Shown piece by piece: positions 21,476-31,389 of a DNA stretch of 64,000 nt (its first letter is position 1; each line of letters opens with the position of its first letter). Where the stretch lies: assembly GCF_013408555.1 (NCBI RefSeq), contig NZ_JACBZN010000001.1, positions 62,001 through 126,000 of the forward strand, read 5' to 3'. The notes under the pieces were generated by a model, which saw nothing but the letters and a program-made list of their open reading frames with translations, did not search any database and was not told the DNA's origin. Source of the DNA: Aeromicrobium tamlense (lineage in GTDB: Bacteria > Actinomycetota > Actinomycetes > Propionibacteriales > Nocardioidaceae). Position numbers and translations under genes: made by a program.

Positions 21476-23521
21476 ATGCGTCCTGAGATCCAAGCCCTGA
21501 GGGCCGCCGCCGTCCTGGCGGTCGTCCTCTTCCACCTGTGGCCCGGCCGGCTGAGCGGCGGCTACATCGGCGTCGACGTCTTCTTCGTCATCTCCGGCTT
21601 CCTCATCACGAGCCACCTCATGCGCGAGGTCGAGCGCCGGGACCGCGTCGACCTGGCGCAGTTCTGGGCGCGGCGCGCGCGGCGTCTGCTGCCCGCGGCC
21701 TACCTCGTGCTGTTCGTCACCGCGATCGGCGTCCTCGTCTGGCTGCCGCCGGCGCAGTGGACGCAGAACTTCCGCGAGATCATCGGCTCGACGCTCTACG
21801 TCGAGAACTGGGTGCTGGCGATCGACTCGGTGGACTACCTCGCCGCCGACGGCGTCCCCTCGGCGGTCCAGCACTACTGGACCCTCTCGGTCGAGGAGCA
21901 GTTCTACCTCGTCTGGCCGCTGCTCATCGTGGGGGCCCTCGCCCTGGCCCGGCGCCGCGGCTGGGCGCGCGCGAAGGCCGTCCTGGTCGTCCTGTCGGTC
22001 GTCACGGTGACGTGCTTCCTGTTCTCGCTGTGGCTGACCTCGCAGCACCCGCAGCTGGCCTACTTCGCCACCCCCGCGCGGGCGTGGCAGTTCGGTGCCG
22101 GAGCGCTGTTCGCGGTCGCCCTCGTCGACCGGATCCGGCTGCCCAGACGCACGGCGATCGCGGCCTCCTGGCTCGGCTTCGGCGTCATCGCGGTGTGCGC
22201 CCTCGTCTACGACGAGAGCACCCCGTTCCCCGGCACGGCCGCCATCGCGCCCGTCCTGGCGACGCTGCTGGTGATCGCGGCGGGCACCCCGTCCGGCCGC
22301 CTCTCGCCGACGCCGATCATGGCGTGGCGGCCCGTGCAGGTCACGGGCGACCTCTCGTACTCGATGTACCTGTGGCACTGGCCGCCGATCATCCTGCTGC
22401 CCGAGATCCTGGGCGAGGAGATGGGCCTGTGGCCACGGGTCGGCATCCTCCTCGGCACGTTCGTGCTGGCCTGGCTGACGATGAGGTTCGTGGAGAACCC
22501 GATCCGCTTCGGCACCCGGTTCGGCATCCGGCGCCCCCGGGTCACGGGGCTCGTGTCCGTGTTCGCCGCCGCCCTGGTGGTCGGCTTCTCCGTGTTCGGC
22601 TACCAGGCCGGTCAGGCCGAGGAGCAGCGTGCCGAGGAGTTCACCGCCCGGGTCAACGCCGACATGCCGAAGTGCTTCGGCGCGGCGTCGATGCCGCCCG
22701 CCGGCGACTGCGAGAACCCCGAGCTCGCGACCATGCGGGTGCCGGCCGGCCCCGACGTGAGCCGCGACTGGGGCGGCCGCAGCGAGTGCTGGGGCAAGAA
22801 CGACCAGGTCGAGCTCAAGTCCTGCGACTTCGGCGAGCGCTCGGGCGACCGGCCCCACGTGGTGCTGCTGGGTGACTCCCACGCCCGCGCCCTGCTGCCG
22901 GGCTTCGTGCGTCTGGCCGAGCTCGACGAGCTCTCGCTCACCACGCAGCTCAAGGGTGGCTGCGCGTGGTCCACCGACCTGCCCGGTCGCACGGCCGTGC
23001 CCGAGGTCCTGCAGACCTGCCCCGCGTGGCGCGAGAACGTCCAGGAGTGGATCGAGCAGAACCAGGACGACATCGACCTCATCGTCACCACGGGCTACTC
23101 CCGCAACCTCGCCGGCTCGCGGGCGCAGCAGGCGAAGGCGCTCTCGGAGGCGTGGACGAAGGCGACGAAGCTGGGCATCCCGGTGGCCGCCGTCGTCGAC
23201 AACCCCGACAACGGCACGCCGCCCGCGAAGTGCCTCGACCGCGTCGACTCGTGGGACGAGACCACGTGCTCGGTGCCGCGCGACGAGGCCTTCCCGTACG
23301 GCGACGCGTTCGGCGAGGCCGCCCGGATGACCAAGGGAGCCGAGCGGATCGACATGACCGACTTCTACTGCCTCGAGGACGTCTGCCCGGCGATGATCGG
23401 CGGCGTGAACGTGTACCGCGACCGTCACCATTTCACCGCGACGTTCACGCGGACGCTGGCTCCGTTCCTGTGGAGCCGCATCACCGCGCAGGTCGACGGG
23501 CTCCCCACCAGTGACCGCTGA
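21476..23521 (+). CDS. Acyltransferase-3 family membrane protein with C-terminal SGNH domain (OafA-type), 681 aa
   Basis: Residues 1 to about 370 are the multi-helix acyltransferase-3 domain with the R-x10-H motif (R9, H20), GGYIGVDVFFVISGFL and YWTLSVEEQFYLVWP. An extracytoplasmic SGNH esterase domain follows, with GDSH at 466-469 and D649/H652 near the end. This architecture transfers acetyl or another acyl group across the membrane onto a surface polysaccharide; the SGNH part completes transfer outside. It is 4 nt downstream of the pyruvyl transferase gene. It is the intact paralogue of the protein at 1744-3729, which lacks R and H. Confidence 0.88.
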   Translation: MRPEIQALRAAAVLAVVLFHLWPGRLSGGYIGVDVFFVISGFLITSHLMREVERRDRVDLAQFWARRARRLLPAAYLVLFVTAIGVLVWLPPAQWTQNFREIIGSTLYVENWVLAIDSVDYLAADGVPSAVQHYWTLSVEEQFYLVWPLLIVGALALARRRGWARAKAVLVVLSVVTVTCFLFSLWLTSQHPQLAYFATPARAWQFGAGALFAVALVDRIRLPRRTAIAASWLGFGVIAVCALVYDESTPFPGTAAIAPVLATLLVIAAGTPSGRLSPTPIMAWRPVQVTGDLSYSMYLWHWPPIILLPEILGEEMGLWPRVGILLGTFVLAWLTMRFVENPIRFGTRFGIRRPRVTGLVSVFAAALVVGFSVFGYQAGQAEEQRAEEFTARVNADMPKCFGAASMPPAGDCENPELATMRVPAGPDVSRDWGGRSECWGKNDQVELKSCDFGERSGDRPHVVLLGDSHARALLPGFVRLAELDELSLTTQLKGGCAWSTDLPGRTAVPEVLQTCPAWRENVQEWIEQNQDDIDLIVTTGYSRNLAGSRAQQAKALSEAWTKATKLGIPVAAVVDNPDNGTPPAKCLDRVDSWDETTCSVPRDEAFPYGDAFGEAARMTKGAERIDMTDFYCLEDVCPAMIGGVNVYRDRHHFTATFTRTLAPFLWSRITAQVDGLPTSDR

Positions 23522-23546
23522 ACGGGCCGCGTCGCCGTCGCCGATT

Positions 23547-23564
23547 TTGTGAAAGGGTTCCCAA
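23547..23564. promoter_or_regulatory. Rex operator in front of rex
   Basis: TTGTGAA-AGGG-TTCCCAA: one mismatch from the TTGTGAA-N4-TTCACAA Rex consensus. It lies directly upstream of the -10 box TAGACT (23570-23575), so bound Rex would block its own promoter. rex-hemACD autoregulation is established in Streptomyces. Confidence 0.72.
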
Positions 23565-23569
23565 ACTCC

Positions 23570-23575
23570 TAGACT
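23570..23575 (+). promoter_or_regulatory. -10 box of rex
   Basis: TAGACT, 6 nt downstream of the Rex operator. The leader to GTG 23627 would be about 45 nt, with AGGAG as the ribosome site. Confidence 0.5.
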
Positions 23576-23626
23576 GGCGGCGCGCCACGGCCCAAAATTC
23601 CCGTCATTCCGCGGCGCAGGAGCATC

Positions 23627-24298
23627 GTGACCATTCTTCGCAGCCCCGCTGGGATCCCCGACGCGACCGTCGCCCGGCTCCCGCTGTACCTGCGGGCTCT
23701 CGATGAGCTCGCGGAGCGAGGAACCGACGTCTGCTCCTCCGAGCACCTGGCCACCGCGGCCGGCGTGAACTCCGCGATCGTCCGCAAGGACCTGTCGCAC
23801 CTGGGCTCCTACGGCACCCGCGGAGTCGGCTACGACGTCCGCTTCCTGGCCGGCCACATCGCCGCCGTCGTGGGCCAGACCCAGCCGTGGCCCGTCGTCA
23901 TCGTCGGCGCCGGTCACCTGGGCTCGGCGCTGGCCGCCTACCAGGGCTTCGGCGCCCGCGGCGTCAAGGTCGCCGCCGTCGTCGACGCCGACCCCGAGCT
24001 CATCGGCACCACCGTCGGCGGGCACGAGGTGCTCTCGATCGAGGACCTGCCGGGGATCGTCGAGCGCGACGCCGTCTCGCTCGGCATCATCGCCACCCCG
24101 CCTGCCGCGGCGCAGAGCGTCGCCGACGCCCTCGTCGAGGCCGGCATCAGCAGCATCCTGAACTTCGCGCCCACCGCCCTGCGGGTCCCGGCCGAGGTCG
24201 ACCTGCGCCAGGTCGACGTCGCCGCCGAGCTGCAGATCCTGGGCTACCACGCACACCGCCGCCAGGCGGGTTCCACCGAGGAGGCGGTGATCTCATGA
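23627..24298 (+). CDS. rex: Redox-sensing transcriptional repressor Rex
   Basis: 223 residues. The N-terminal winged helix has RLPLYLRAL and the recognition region VNSAIVRKDLSHLGSYGTRGVGYDV, nearly invariant in Rex. The Rossmann domain has the NAD(H) loop VIVGAGHLGSALAAY. Rex releases DNA when NADH binds, so genes under its control rise when the NADH/NAD+ ratio is high. It is the first gene of an operon with hemA-hemC-hemD, separated from hemA only by the 84-bp MIRU-like element. Operators are seen here and before nuoA. GTG start with AGGAG upstream. Confidence 0.94.
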   Translation: MTILRSPAGIPDATVARLPLYLRALDELAERGTDVCSSEHLATAAGVNSAIVRKDLSHLGSYGTRGVGYDVRFLAGHIAAVVGQTQPWPVVIVGAGHLGSALAAYQGFGARGVKVAAVVDADPELIGTTVGGHEVLSIEDLPGIVERDAVSLGIIATPPAAAQSVADALVEAGISSILNFAPTALRVPAEVDLRQVDVAAELQILGYHAHRRQAGSTEEAVIS

Positions 24299-24378
24299 GC
24301 GAGCGTCAGCGAGTGACCATGGGGCACCTCATGCCGGCACGTCCGTACCTTCGCTTTTCTACGGAGGTGACGGCATGA
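24295..24378 (+). repeat. MIRU-like 84-bp intergenic element, copy 2 (rex-hemA)
   Basis: From the ATGA that ends rex to the ATGA that starts hemA. About 80% identical to copy 3 by hand alignment. It carries GGAGGTG near its end, which serves as the hemA ribosome site. Confidence 0.9.
24295..24378 (+). CDS. 27-residue mini-ORF of MIRU-like element, copy 2
   Basis: Starts MSERQRVTMGHLMPARPY and continues with RFS, then EV and a final Ala. MSERQR, MGHLMP, RFS and EV are shared with copy 3. Several differences from copy 3 are silent third-base changes. Stop and start codons overlap those of rex and hemA. Confidence 0.65.
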   Translation: MSERQRVTMGHLMPARPYLRFSTEVTA

Positions 24379-25670
24379 GCGTGCTCGTCGTGGGCCTGTC
24401 CCACCGCTCCGCTCCCGTCGACCTGCTCGAGCAGGCGTCCCTCGACACCGATGCGGCGGTCAAGCTGTCGCACCAGGCGCTCGACGTCCCCGCCGTGACC
24501 GAGTCGGCCGTCATCTCGACCTGCAACCGGGTCGAGGTCTACGTGGAGGCCGACCGCTTCCACGGCTCGGTCGAGGAGGTCACGCAGCTGCTCGCCGACC
24601 AGTCGGGCCTGCGCCGCGAGGCCTTGCTGCCGTACGTCTACGTGCACTACGACCAGGCCGCCGTCGCGCACCTCTTCCGCGTCGCCGCCGGCCTCGACTC
24701 GATGATCCTGGGTGAGAGCCAGATCCTCGGCCAGGTCCGCAGCACGCTGCACCAGGCGCAGGCCGAGTCCACCGCCGGCACGAGCCTCAACGCCCTGTTC
24801 CAGCAGGCGCTGCGCATCGGCAAGCGCGGTCACGCCGAGACCGGCATCGACCGCCTCGCGCCGTCGCTGGTCACCGCCGCGCTCGACGCCGCGGGCGACG
24901 CCGTGATCGGCGACCAGAAGCGCTTCCTCGTCGCCGGCGCGGGCACGATGAGCCTGCTCGCCGTGCGCACCCTGATCGAGCGCGGCGTCGACCCGTCGCG
25001 CATCTGGGTCGCCAACCGCACGTTCCAGCGCGCCTTCGAGCTCGTCGCCACGCACGGCGTCAGCGCCGTCCGCTGGGAATCGCTCGACGTCGAGCTGTCC
25101 GCCGCCGACGTGCTCGTCACGTGCACCGGCGCCACGGGCGTCGTCTTCGACACGCCGCGCATCGAGCGCGCCACGGCCGACGGCCGCGAGCTCACCGTGA
25201 TCGACCTCGCGCTGCCGCGCGACGTCGCCCACGAGGTCCGCGACCTGCCGGGCGTCGAGGTCATCGACATCGAGGTGCTCGCCGCCCGCGCCACCGCCGA
25301 CTCCGTCGCCGAGGACGTCGAGCAGGTCCGCCGCATCGTGCAGTCCGAGGTCGACGCGTTCCTCGCCTCGCGTCAGCAGGCCAAGGTGACCCCCACCGTG
25401 GTCGCGCTGCGCAGCATGGCCACCGAGGTCGTCAGCGCCGAGACCGCGCGCCTGCAGTCCCGCCTGTCCGGCCTGGACGAGGCCCAGCTCGACGAGGTCC
25501 GCCGCGCGATGCGCCGGGTCGCCGAGAAGCTGATCCACCAGCCCACCGTGCGCGTCAAGGAGCTCGTCGAGGGCCCCGAGAACCTCACGTACGCCGATGC
25601 GCTGGCCCACCTGTTCCAGCTCGACCCGTCGGCGGTCACCGCCGTCACCGACCCCGGAGGAGACGCATGA
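24375..25670 (+). CDS. hemA: Glutamyl-tRNA reductase
   Basis: 431 residues. It catalyses NADPH-dependent reduction of glutamyl-tRNA to glutamate-1-semialdehyde, the first committed step of C5-pathway haem synthesis. Visible motifs are [13 protein letters not shown], the nucleophilic Cys50 in [19 protein letters not shown], and the NADPH-binding loop [15 protein letters not shown], with a C-terminal dimerisation helix. It is the second protein-coding gene of the Rex-controlled operon. Its start is embedded in the mini-ORF stop, and hemC overlaps its end by 4 nt, so dosage of the pathway enzymes is coupled. Confidence 0.95.
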   Translation: MSVLVVGLSHRSAPVDLLEQASLDTDAAVKLSHQALDVPAVTESAVISTCNRVEVYVEADRFHGSVEEVTQLLADQSGLRREALLPYVYVHYDQAAVAHLFRVAAGLDSMILGESQILGQVRSTLHQAQAESTAGTSLNALFQQALRIGKRGHAETGIDRLAPSLVTAALDAAGDAVIGDQKRFLVAGAGTMSLLAVRTLIERGVDPSRIWVANRTFQRAFELVATHGVSAVRWESLDVELSAADVLVTCTGATGVVFDTPRIERATADGRELTVIDLALPRDVAHEVRDLPGVEVIDIEVLAARATADSVAEDVEQVRRIVQSEVDAFLASRQQAKVTPTVVALRSMATEVVSAETARLQSRLSGLDEAQLDEVRRAMRRVAEKLIHQPTVRVKELVEGPENLTYADALAHLFQLDPSAVTAVTDPGGDA

Positions 25671-26593
25671 CCCTCCGACTCGGAACCCGCGCCAGCGCCC
25701 TGGCCACCACCCAGTCCGGCTGGGTGGCCGACCGTATCCGCGAGGCCCACGGCGTCGACGTCGAGCTCGTGATGATCTCCACCGAGGGCGACCGCTCCAG
25801 CGCGCCGCTCACGCAGATCGGCGGCACCGGCGTGTTCGTCGCCGCGGTCCGCGAGGCCGTGCTCGACGGCACGGTCGACTTCGCCGTGCACTCGCTCAAG
25901 GACCTGCCCACCGGCGACGCCGAGGGCCTGGCCCTGGCCGCCGTGCCGCAGCGCGAGGACCCCCGCGACGTGCTGATCGCCCGCGACGGGCTCACCCTCG
26001 GCGAGCTGCCCCGCGGCTCCCGCGTCGGCACCGGCAGCCCGCGCCGGGTCAGCCAGCTCAACGCGCTCGGCCTCGGCATCGAGATCGCCGAGCTGCGCGG
26101 CAATGTCGACACCCGGATCGGCAAGGTCACCGGCGGCCAGCTCGACGCGATCGTGCTCGCCCGCGCCGGACTGCTGCGCCTGGGCCGTGCCGACGAGGCC
26201 ACCGAGGTCCTCGACCCCCTGCAGATGCTGCCGGCTCCCGGACAGGGAGCCCTCGCCGTCGAGTGCCGCGCCGATGACGACGCGACCCTCGACCTGCTCT
26301 CCGTGATCGACGATCCCGACACCCGGGCCGCCGTCACGGCCGAGCGCACCCTCCTCGCCACCCTCGAGGCCGGGTGCAGCGCGCCCGTCGGAGCTCTCGC
26401 CGACGTCGTCTGGGGGGACGACGGAGACGAGCTCTGGCTGCGCGCCGTCGTCGGAGACCTCTCCGGCAACCCCGTCATCCGACGGTCCGCCTCCGGTACT
26501 CCCACGGAAGCCGCCGCCCTCGGGCGCCGGCTCGCCGAGGAGCTGCTGGCCGAGGGCGCCGATCAGCTCATGGGCTCGGTGACCGCCCCATGA
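25667..26593 (+). CDS. hemC: Porphobilinogen deaminase (hydroxymethylbilane synthase)
   Basis: 308 residues. It polymerises four porphobilinogens into hydroxymethylbilane on a covalent dipyrromethane cofactor. The cofactor-bearing cysteine is C237 in [29 protein letters not shown] and the [10 protein letters not shown] motif that binds the growing chain are all present. ATG 25667 overlaps the hemA stop, and the stop overlaps hemD (ATGA), so hemA-hemC-hemD is one coupled unit. Length and motifs are normal. Confidence 0.95.
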   Translation: MTLRLGTRASALATTQSGWVADRIREAHGVDVELVMISTEGDRSSAPLTQIGGTGVFVAAVREAVLDGTVDFAVHSLKDLPTGDAEGLALAAVPQREDPRDVLIARDGLTLGELPRGSRVGTGSPRRVSQLNALGLGIEIAELRGNVDTRIGKVTGGQLDAIVLARAGLLRLGRADEATEVLDPLQMLPAPGQGALAVECRADDDATLDLLSVIDDPDTRAAVTAERTLLATLEAGCSAPVGALADVVWGDDGDELWLRAVVGDLSGNPVIRRSASGTPTEAAALGRRLAEELLAEGADQLMGSVTAP

Positions 26594-28266
26594 GCACCAC
26601 CACGCAGCACGAGACTCCGCCACCGAACAAAGCAAGGAAGAGCGTGTCCACCACCTCCGCGATGCCCACGTCCCCCGCCACCACCGCGACCAGCACCCAG
26701 CCTGTGGGCCGGGTCAGCTTCGTCGGTGCCGGCCCCGGCGACGCCAGCCTGCTGACCGTGCGAGCCACCGAGGTGCTCGCCCAGGCCGACGTCGTGATCG
26801 TCGAGTCCCCCGAGCAGGAGGCGCTCGTCACCAACGGTGCTGAGATCGTCGACGGCGGCACGAACGCCTCGGGCGAGACCCTCACGCACGCCGCCCGCGG
26901 CAAGCTCGTCGTCAAGCACGCCAAGACCGGCGCCCACGTCGTGCGCCTCATGGTCGGCGACCCGTTCACGTACGCCACGGGCCCCGAGGAGGCGACGGCC
27001 TGCGCCAAGGCCGGCATCTCCTTCGAGGTCGTCCCGGGCGTCTCGTCGGTCTCCGCGGTCCCGGCGTACGCCGGCGTGCCGCTGACCGACAAGCAGCACC
27101 GCGAGTTCAAGGTCGTCAGCGTCGGCGACGCCTCGGTCGACTGGACCGAGGCCGCCCGCCACGAGACGCTCGTGCTGCTCTCGGCCGTGAACCGCATCGC
27201 CGAGGTCGCCTCCGGCCTGGTCGAGGCGGGCCGCTCGCCCGAGACGCCCGTCGCCATGACGCGCCTGGGCACCACCACCCGCCAGGAGACCGTGGTCTCC
27301 ACGCTCGCCGGCATCGCCGACGCCGCGAAGGCCGCGCAGATGACCCCGCCGGCGATCGTCGTCGTGGGCGAGGTCGTCGCCCAGCGCGACGCGCTGTCGT
27401 GGTTCGAGACCAAGCCGCTCTACGGCTGGCGCGTGCTGGTGCCCCGCACGAAGGAGCAGTCGCAGTCGCTCGCGGCGCGCCTGCGGATGTACGGCGCGGT
27501 CTCCGAGGAGGTCCCCACCATCTCGGTCGAGCCGCCGCGCAACCCGCAGCAGATGGACAAGGCCGTCCGCGGCCTCGTCGAGGGTCGCTACGAGTGGGTC
27601 GCCTTCACCAGCGTCAACGCCGTCAAGGCCGTCCGCGAGAAGTTCGAGGAGTACGGACTCGACGCGCGCGCCTTCTCGGGCCTGAAGATCGCCGCCGTCG
27701 GCGAGAAGACCGCCGAGGCCATCGAGACCTGGGGCATCCGTCCCGACCTCGTGCCCTCGGGCGAGCAGTCCGGTCGTGGCCTGCTCGAGGACTGGCCGCC
27801 GTTCGACGAGCTGCTCGACCCGATCAACCGCGTCTTCCTGCCGCGCGCCGACATCGCCACCGAGACCCTCGCGGCCGGCCTGGTCGAGCTGGGCTGGGAG
27901 GTCGACGACGTCACCGCCTACCGCACCGTCCGGGCCTCGCCGCCGCCGGCGCCCACCCGCGAGGCGATCAAGTCGGGCAAGTTCGACGCCGTGCTGTTCA
28001 CGTCGAGCTCGACCGTGCGCAACCTCGTCGGCATCGCCGGCAAGCCGCACGCGACGACGATCATCGCCTGCATCGGTCCCGCCACGGCGAAGACCGCGGA
28101 GGAACACGGCCTGCGCGTCGACGTGATGGCCGAGAAGCCGTCCGCCGAGGAGCTGGCCGACGCCCTCGCGCAGTTCGGCGAGGCGCGCCGCCTGCAGTTC
28201 GTGGAGGCCGGCGAGCCGGTCCTGCGTCCCTCGCAGAAGAAGCCGTCCTCGCGCCGCAAGGCCTGA
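26590..28266 (+). CDS. hemD: Fused uroporphyrinogen-III methyltransferase-like / uroporphyrinogen-III synthase
   Basis: 558 residues. After a flexible N-terminus, residues 40 to about 275 resemble a SUMT-type methyltransferase ([19 protein letters not shown]). The substrate-binding segment is altered, however: [14 protein letters not shown] replaces the usual KGGDP-FGRGGEE type, so methylation is doubtful. Residues 280-530 form uroporphyrinogen-III synthase ([45 protein letters not shown]), which closes hydroxymethylbilane into uroporphyrinogen III. The same fusion is typical of actinobacteria. GTG 26644 is a possible shorter start. A palindromic repeat follows the stop. Confidence 0.88.
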   Translation: MSTTTQHETPPPNKARKSVSTTSAMPTSPATTATSTQPVGRVSFVGAGPGDASLLTVRATEVLAQADVVIVESPEQEALVTNGAEIVDGGTNASGETLTHAARGKLVVKHAKTGAHVVRLMVGDPFTYATGPEEATACAKAGISFEVVPGVSSVSAVPAYAGVPLTDKQHREFKVVSVGDASVDWTEAARHETLVLLSAVNRIAEVASGLVEAGRSPETPVAMTRLGTTTRQETVVSTLAGIADAAKAAQMTPPAIVVVGEVVAQRDALSWFETKPLYGWRVLVPRTKEQSQSLAARLRMYGAVSEEVPTISVEPPRNPQQMDKAVRGLVEGRYEWVAFTSVNAVKAVREKFEEYGLDARAFSGLKIAAVGEKTAEAIETWGIRPDLVPSGEQSGRGLLEDWPPFDELLDPINRVFLPRADIATETLAAGLVELGWEVDDVTAYRTVRASPPPAPTREAIKSGKFDAVLFTSSSTVRNLVGIAGKPHATTIIACIGPATAKTAEEHGLRVDVMAEKPSAEELADALAQFGEARRLQFVEAGEPVLRPSQKKPSSRRKA

Positions 28267-28274
28267 GACTGTCG

Positions 28275-28360
28275 GTTTCCCCGGTTAAGTGGGTTTCCTG
28301 TCACTGAACGAGGTTTGCGAACCCCGTTCAGTGACAGTTTCCCCGCTTAACCGGGGAAAC
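28275..28360. repeat. Nested palindromic repeat, copy A (hemD-hemB gap)
   Basis: Outer arms GTTTCCCCGGTTAAG (28275-28289) and its perfect complement (28346-28360). Inner 13-bp arms lie at 28298-28310 and 28325-28337 around GGTTTGCGAACC (28312-28323). The right part alone forms an 11-bp hairpin at 28335-28362. The core ACGAGGTTTGCGAACC is identical in copy B at 40967-40982. It fills nearly all of the hemD-hemB gap and could act as a terminator or RNA-processing site. Confidence 0.85.
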
Positions 28361-28386
28361 TGCGCCCCGCCGAAGGAGAGGCAAGC

Positions 28387-29355
28387 ATGATCGAGCGCCC
28401 CCGCAGGCTGCGGTCCACCGCGGCCGTGCGCCGCCTGGTGCGTGAGACGCACCTGGCCCCGTCGCAGCTGGTGCTGCCGATGTTCGTGGCCGAGGGGATC
28501 TCCGAGCCCCGGCCGATCACGAGCATGCCGGGCGTCGTCCAGCACTCGCGCGAGCACGCCCGCCGCGCCTACGCCGAGGCGGTCGAACTCGGTCTCGGCG
28601 GCGTCATGCTGTTCGGCGTGCCCGAGCACAAGGACGCCGTGGGGTCGGGCGCGCTCGATCCCGAGGGCATCCTCAACCTCGCGATCGCCGACGCGCGCGC
28701 CGAGGTCGGCGACGACCTGCTGGTGATGAGCGACCTGTGCCTCGACGAGTTCACCGACCACGGCCACTGCGGCGTGCTCGACGCGCAGGGCCGGGTCGAC
28801 AACGACGCCACCGTGGAGATCTACGGCCGGATGGGCGTGGCGCAGGCGCAGGCCGGCGCCCACGTCGTCGGCCCCAGCGGCATGATGGACGGCCAGGTCG
28901 AGGTCATCCGCCGTGAGCTCGACGCCGTCGGCCACCAGGACGTCGTCATCCTCGCCTACGCCGCGAAGTACGCCTCGGCGTTCTACGGCCCCTTCCGCGA
29001 GGCGGTCGACTCGTCGCTGCAGGGCGACCGCCGCACCTACCAGCAGGACCCGGGCAACCGCCGCGAGTCACTGCGCGAGACCCTCCTCGACCTCGAGCAG
29101 GGCGCCGACATCGTCATGGTCAAGCCGGCCATGTCGTACCTCGACATCGTCGCCGACGTGCGCCTGGCCGTGGACGTGCCGGTCGCGGCCTACCAGGTGT
29201 CGGGGGAGTACGCGATGATCGAGGCCGCCGCCGCCAACGGGTGGATCGACCGCGACCGCGCGATCGACGAGTCGCTGCTCAGCATCCGCCGCGCGGGCGC
29301 CGACATCGTCCTGACCTACTGGGCGGCCGAGGTCGCCCGCCGCCTGACGCGCTGA
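28387..29355 (+). CDS. hemB: Porphobilinogen synthase (delta-aminolevulinic acid dehydratase)
   Basis: 322 residues. It condenses two 5-aminolevulinates into porphobilinogen. Both Schiff-base lysines are visible: K194 in [13 protein letters not shown] and K246 in VKPAMSYLD. The metal-site loop reads [14 protein letters not shown], with C118, D120 and C128, so only two of the three zinc cysteines of the classical enzyme are kept. The allosteric magnesium segment is present. A short AAGGAGAGG ribosome site precedes the ATG. It is separated from hemD by the palindromic repeat, so may be partly independent of the Rex promoter. Confidence 0.94.
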   Translation: MIERPRRLRSTAAVRRLVRETHLAPSQLVLPMFVAEGISEPRPITSMPGVVQHSREHARRAYAEAVELGLGGVMLFGVPEHKDAVGSGALDPEGILNLAIADARAEVGDDLLVMSDLCLDEFTDHGHCGVLDAQGRVDNDATVEIYGRMGVAQAQAGAHVVGPSGMMDGQVEVIRRELDAVGHQDVVILAYAAKYASAFYGPFREAVDSSLQGDRRTYQQDPGNRRESLRETLLDLEQGADIVMVKPAMSYLDIVADVRLAVDVPVAAYQVSGEYAMIEAAAANGWIDRDRAIDESLLSIRRAGADIVLTYWAAEVARRLTR

Positions 29356-29404
29356 CCGTGACGTCCTCGCGGACATCACCGCAGCGCTCCCGAGAGGAGC
29401 ACGC

Positions 29405-30724
29405 ATGAGCACCACCGCATCCGAGGAGCTGTTCGCCCGGGCCCAGCAGGTGTCGCCCGGCGGCGTGAACTCGCCGGTCCGCGCCTTCCGCGCCGTGGGC
29501 GGCACGCCGCGCTTCATGGCCTCGGGCACGGGCGCGTGGCTGACCGATGCCGACGGCAACCGCTACGTCGACCTCGTCGGCTCGTGGGGCCCGATGCTGC
29601 TGGGCCACGCGCACCCCGAGGTCATCGAGGCCGTCACCGCCGCGGCCGCCCGCGGCACCAGCTTCGGCACGCCCGCGGAGCCCGAGGTGCTGCTCGCCGA
29701 GGAGATCGTCGGCCGCACGCCGGTCGACCGCGTGCGCCTGGTCTCCTCGGGCACCGAGGCCACCATGTCGGCCATCCGACTGGCCCGCGGCTTCACGGGT
29801 CGCGACCGCATCGTGAAGTTCAGCGGCTGCTACCACGGTCACGTCGACGCGCTGCTGGCCGAGGCCGGCTCGGGCGTCGTCACCCTCGGCATCCCGGGCA
29901 CGCCCGGCGTCCCGGCCCACGTCACCGCCGACACGATCGTGCTGCCCTACAACGACCCGGCCGCCGTCGACGCGGCCTTCGCCGAGTACGGCGACCAGAT
30001 CGCCTGCGTCATCACCGAGGCCGCCGCCGGGAACATGGGCGTCGTCCCGCCGCACCCGGGCTTCAACGAGCACCTCGCCCGCACGTGCGCCGAGCACGGC
30101 GCGCTGTTCATCACCGACGAGGTGATGACCGGCTTCCGCGCCGCGCGCAGCGGCTACTGGGAGATCGACGGGAAGGTCGAGGGCTGGAAGCCCGACCTCA
30201 TGACCTTCGGCAAGGTCATGGGCGGTGGCTTCCCGGCCGCGGCGTTCGGCGGGCGCGCCGACGTCATGGACCTGCTCGCGCCGGTCGGCCCGGTCTACCA
30301 GGCGGGCACACTGTCGGGGAACCCCGTGGCCACCACCGCCGGCCTCACCACGCTGCGCTTGGCCACCCCGGAGGTCTACGACCGGCTGAACGCGACGTCC
30401 ACGCAGGTGCAGTCGCTCGTCTCCGACGCCCTCGCCGAGGCGGGCGTCCCGCACACCCTGCAGACCGCCGGCACGATGTTCAGCGTCTTCTGGGGCGTCG
30501 CCGAGCCGGTGGCCGACTTCGCCGGCGCGCAGTCCCAGGACACCGCCGCCTACACGGCGTTCTTCCACGCCATGCTCGACGCCGGCGTCTACCTGCCGCC
30601 CAGCGCGTACGAGGCCTGGTTCCTCTCCGCGGCACACGACCCCGACGTCGACTCCGAGCCCCTCTCTAGACTGGCCGAAGCCCTCCCCGGCGCCGCCCGC
30701 GCGGCCGCCGCCGCGGCCCGCTGA
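29405..30724 (+). CDS. hemL: Glutamate-1-semialdehyde 2,1-aminomutase
   Basis: 439 residues of the class III aminotransferase fold. It converts glutamate-1-semialdehyde into 5-aminolevulinate, the step between HemA and HemB. The pyridoxal-phosphate lysine is K270 in [18 protein letters not shown], and the family start [12 protein letters not shown] is intact. The mobile GTLSGNPVA segment is also present. AGAGGAG lies upstream of the ATG. It follows hemB by 49 nt and precedes the phosphatase by 14 nt, placing it in the same transcript as the haem and cytochrome c assembly genes. Confidence 0.95.
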   Translation: MSTTASEELFARAQQVSPGGVNSPVRAFRAVGGTPRFMASGTGAWLTDADGNRYVDLVGSWGPMLLGHAHPEVIEAVTAAAARGTSFGTPAEPEVLLAEEIVGRTPVDRVRLVSSGTEATMSAIRLARGFTGRDRIVKFSGCYHGHVDALLAEAGSGVVTLGIPGTPGVPAHVTADTIVLPYNDPAAVDAAFAEYGDQIACVITEAAAGNMGVVPPHPGFNEHLARTCAEHGALFITDEVMTGFRAARSGYWEIDGKVEGWKPDLMTFGKVMGGGFPAAAFGGRADVMDLLAPVGPVYQAGTLSGNPVATTAGLTTLRLATPEVYDRLNATSTQVQSLVSDALAEAGVPHTLQTAGTMFSVFWGVAEPVADFAGAQSQDTAAYTAFFHAMLDAGVYLPPSAYEAWFLSAAHDPDVDSEPLSRLAEALPGAARAAAAAAR

Positions 30725-30738
30725 CACGAAGGAACCAG

Positions 30739-31389
30739 ATGAGCACCCGCACGATCGTCCACCTGATGCGCCACGGTGAGGTCCACAACCCCGAGGGCGT
30801 CCTCTACGGCCGTCTCGCCGGCTACAACCTCTCCGACCTCGGCCACGAGATGGCCGCCACGGTCGCCGAGTCGCTGAAGTCCCACGACATCACGCACCTG
30901 GTCGCCTCGCCGCTGGAGCGCGCGCAGCAGACCGCGAAGCCGGTCGCGGACATCCTCAAGCTCGACATCCACACCGACGAGCGCGTCATCGAGGCGGGCA
31001 ACAAGTTCGAGGGCCGCACCGTCGGCGTCGGACCGAAGGCGTTCCTGAACCCGCGCTTCTGGCCGTGGCTGTGGAACCCGTTCCGTCCGTCCTGGGGCGA
31101 GGCGTACGCGCACATCGCCGGCCGCATGCTGCTGGCGATCGACGACGCCCGCGAGGCCGCCCGCGGTCACGAGGCGCTCATCGTGTCGCACCAGCTGCCC
31201 GTGTGGATCGCGCGCAAGTCCTACGAGAAGGGCCGCTTCGCGCACGACCCGCGCAACCGCCAGTGCACGCTCGCCAGCCTCACCACGCTGACCTTCGAGG
31301 ACGACACCTTCAAGGGCCTCGTCTACAGCGAGCCCGCCGGTCACCTCATCCCCGACGCCCTGCGCGGGAAGTTCGTCGGCGGGGCATGA
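30739..31389 (+). CDS. Histidine phosphatase superfamily (phosphoglycerate mutase-like) protein, 216 aa
   Basis: 216 residues with the branch-1 signature HLMRHGEVHN (catalytic His in RHGE), LVASPLERAQQTAKPV and ALIVSHQLPVWI with the second active histidine. The substrate is unknown; members range from mutases to broad phosphatases. The same type of gene lies between hemL and the thioredoxin gene in mycobacteria (Rv0525). It overlaps the TlpA-like gene by 4 nt, so it is translated together with the cytochrome c assembly genes. Ribosome site AAGGAACC precedes the ATG. Confidence 0.85.
   Translation: MSTRTIVHLMRHGEVHNPEGVLYGRLAGYNLSDLGHEMAATVAESLKSHDITHLVASPLERAQQTAKPVADILKLDIHTDERVIEAGNKFEGRTVGVGPKAFLNPRFWPWLWNPFRPSWGEAYAHIAGRMLLAIDDAREAARGHEALIVSHQLPVWIARKSYEKGRFAHDPRNRQCTLASLTTLTFEDDTFKGLVYSEPAGHLIPDALRGKFVGGA

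Noticed and set aside
21416..24256. Reverse-strand open frame of 946 codons
   Set aside because: It is the antisense shadow of the acyltransferase-SGNH and rex genes. The product is low-complexity Arg/Gly/Asp sequence without family motifs, usual in GC-rich DNA.
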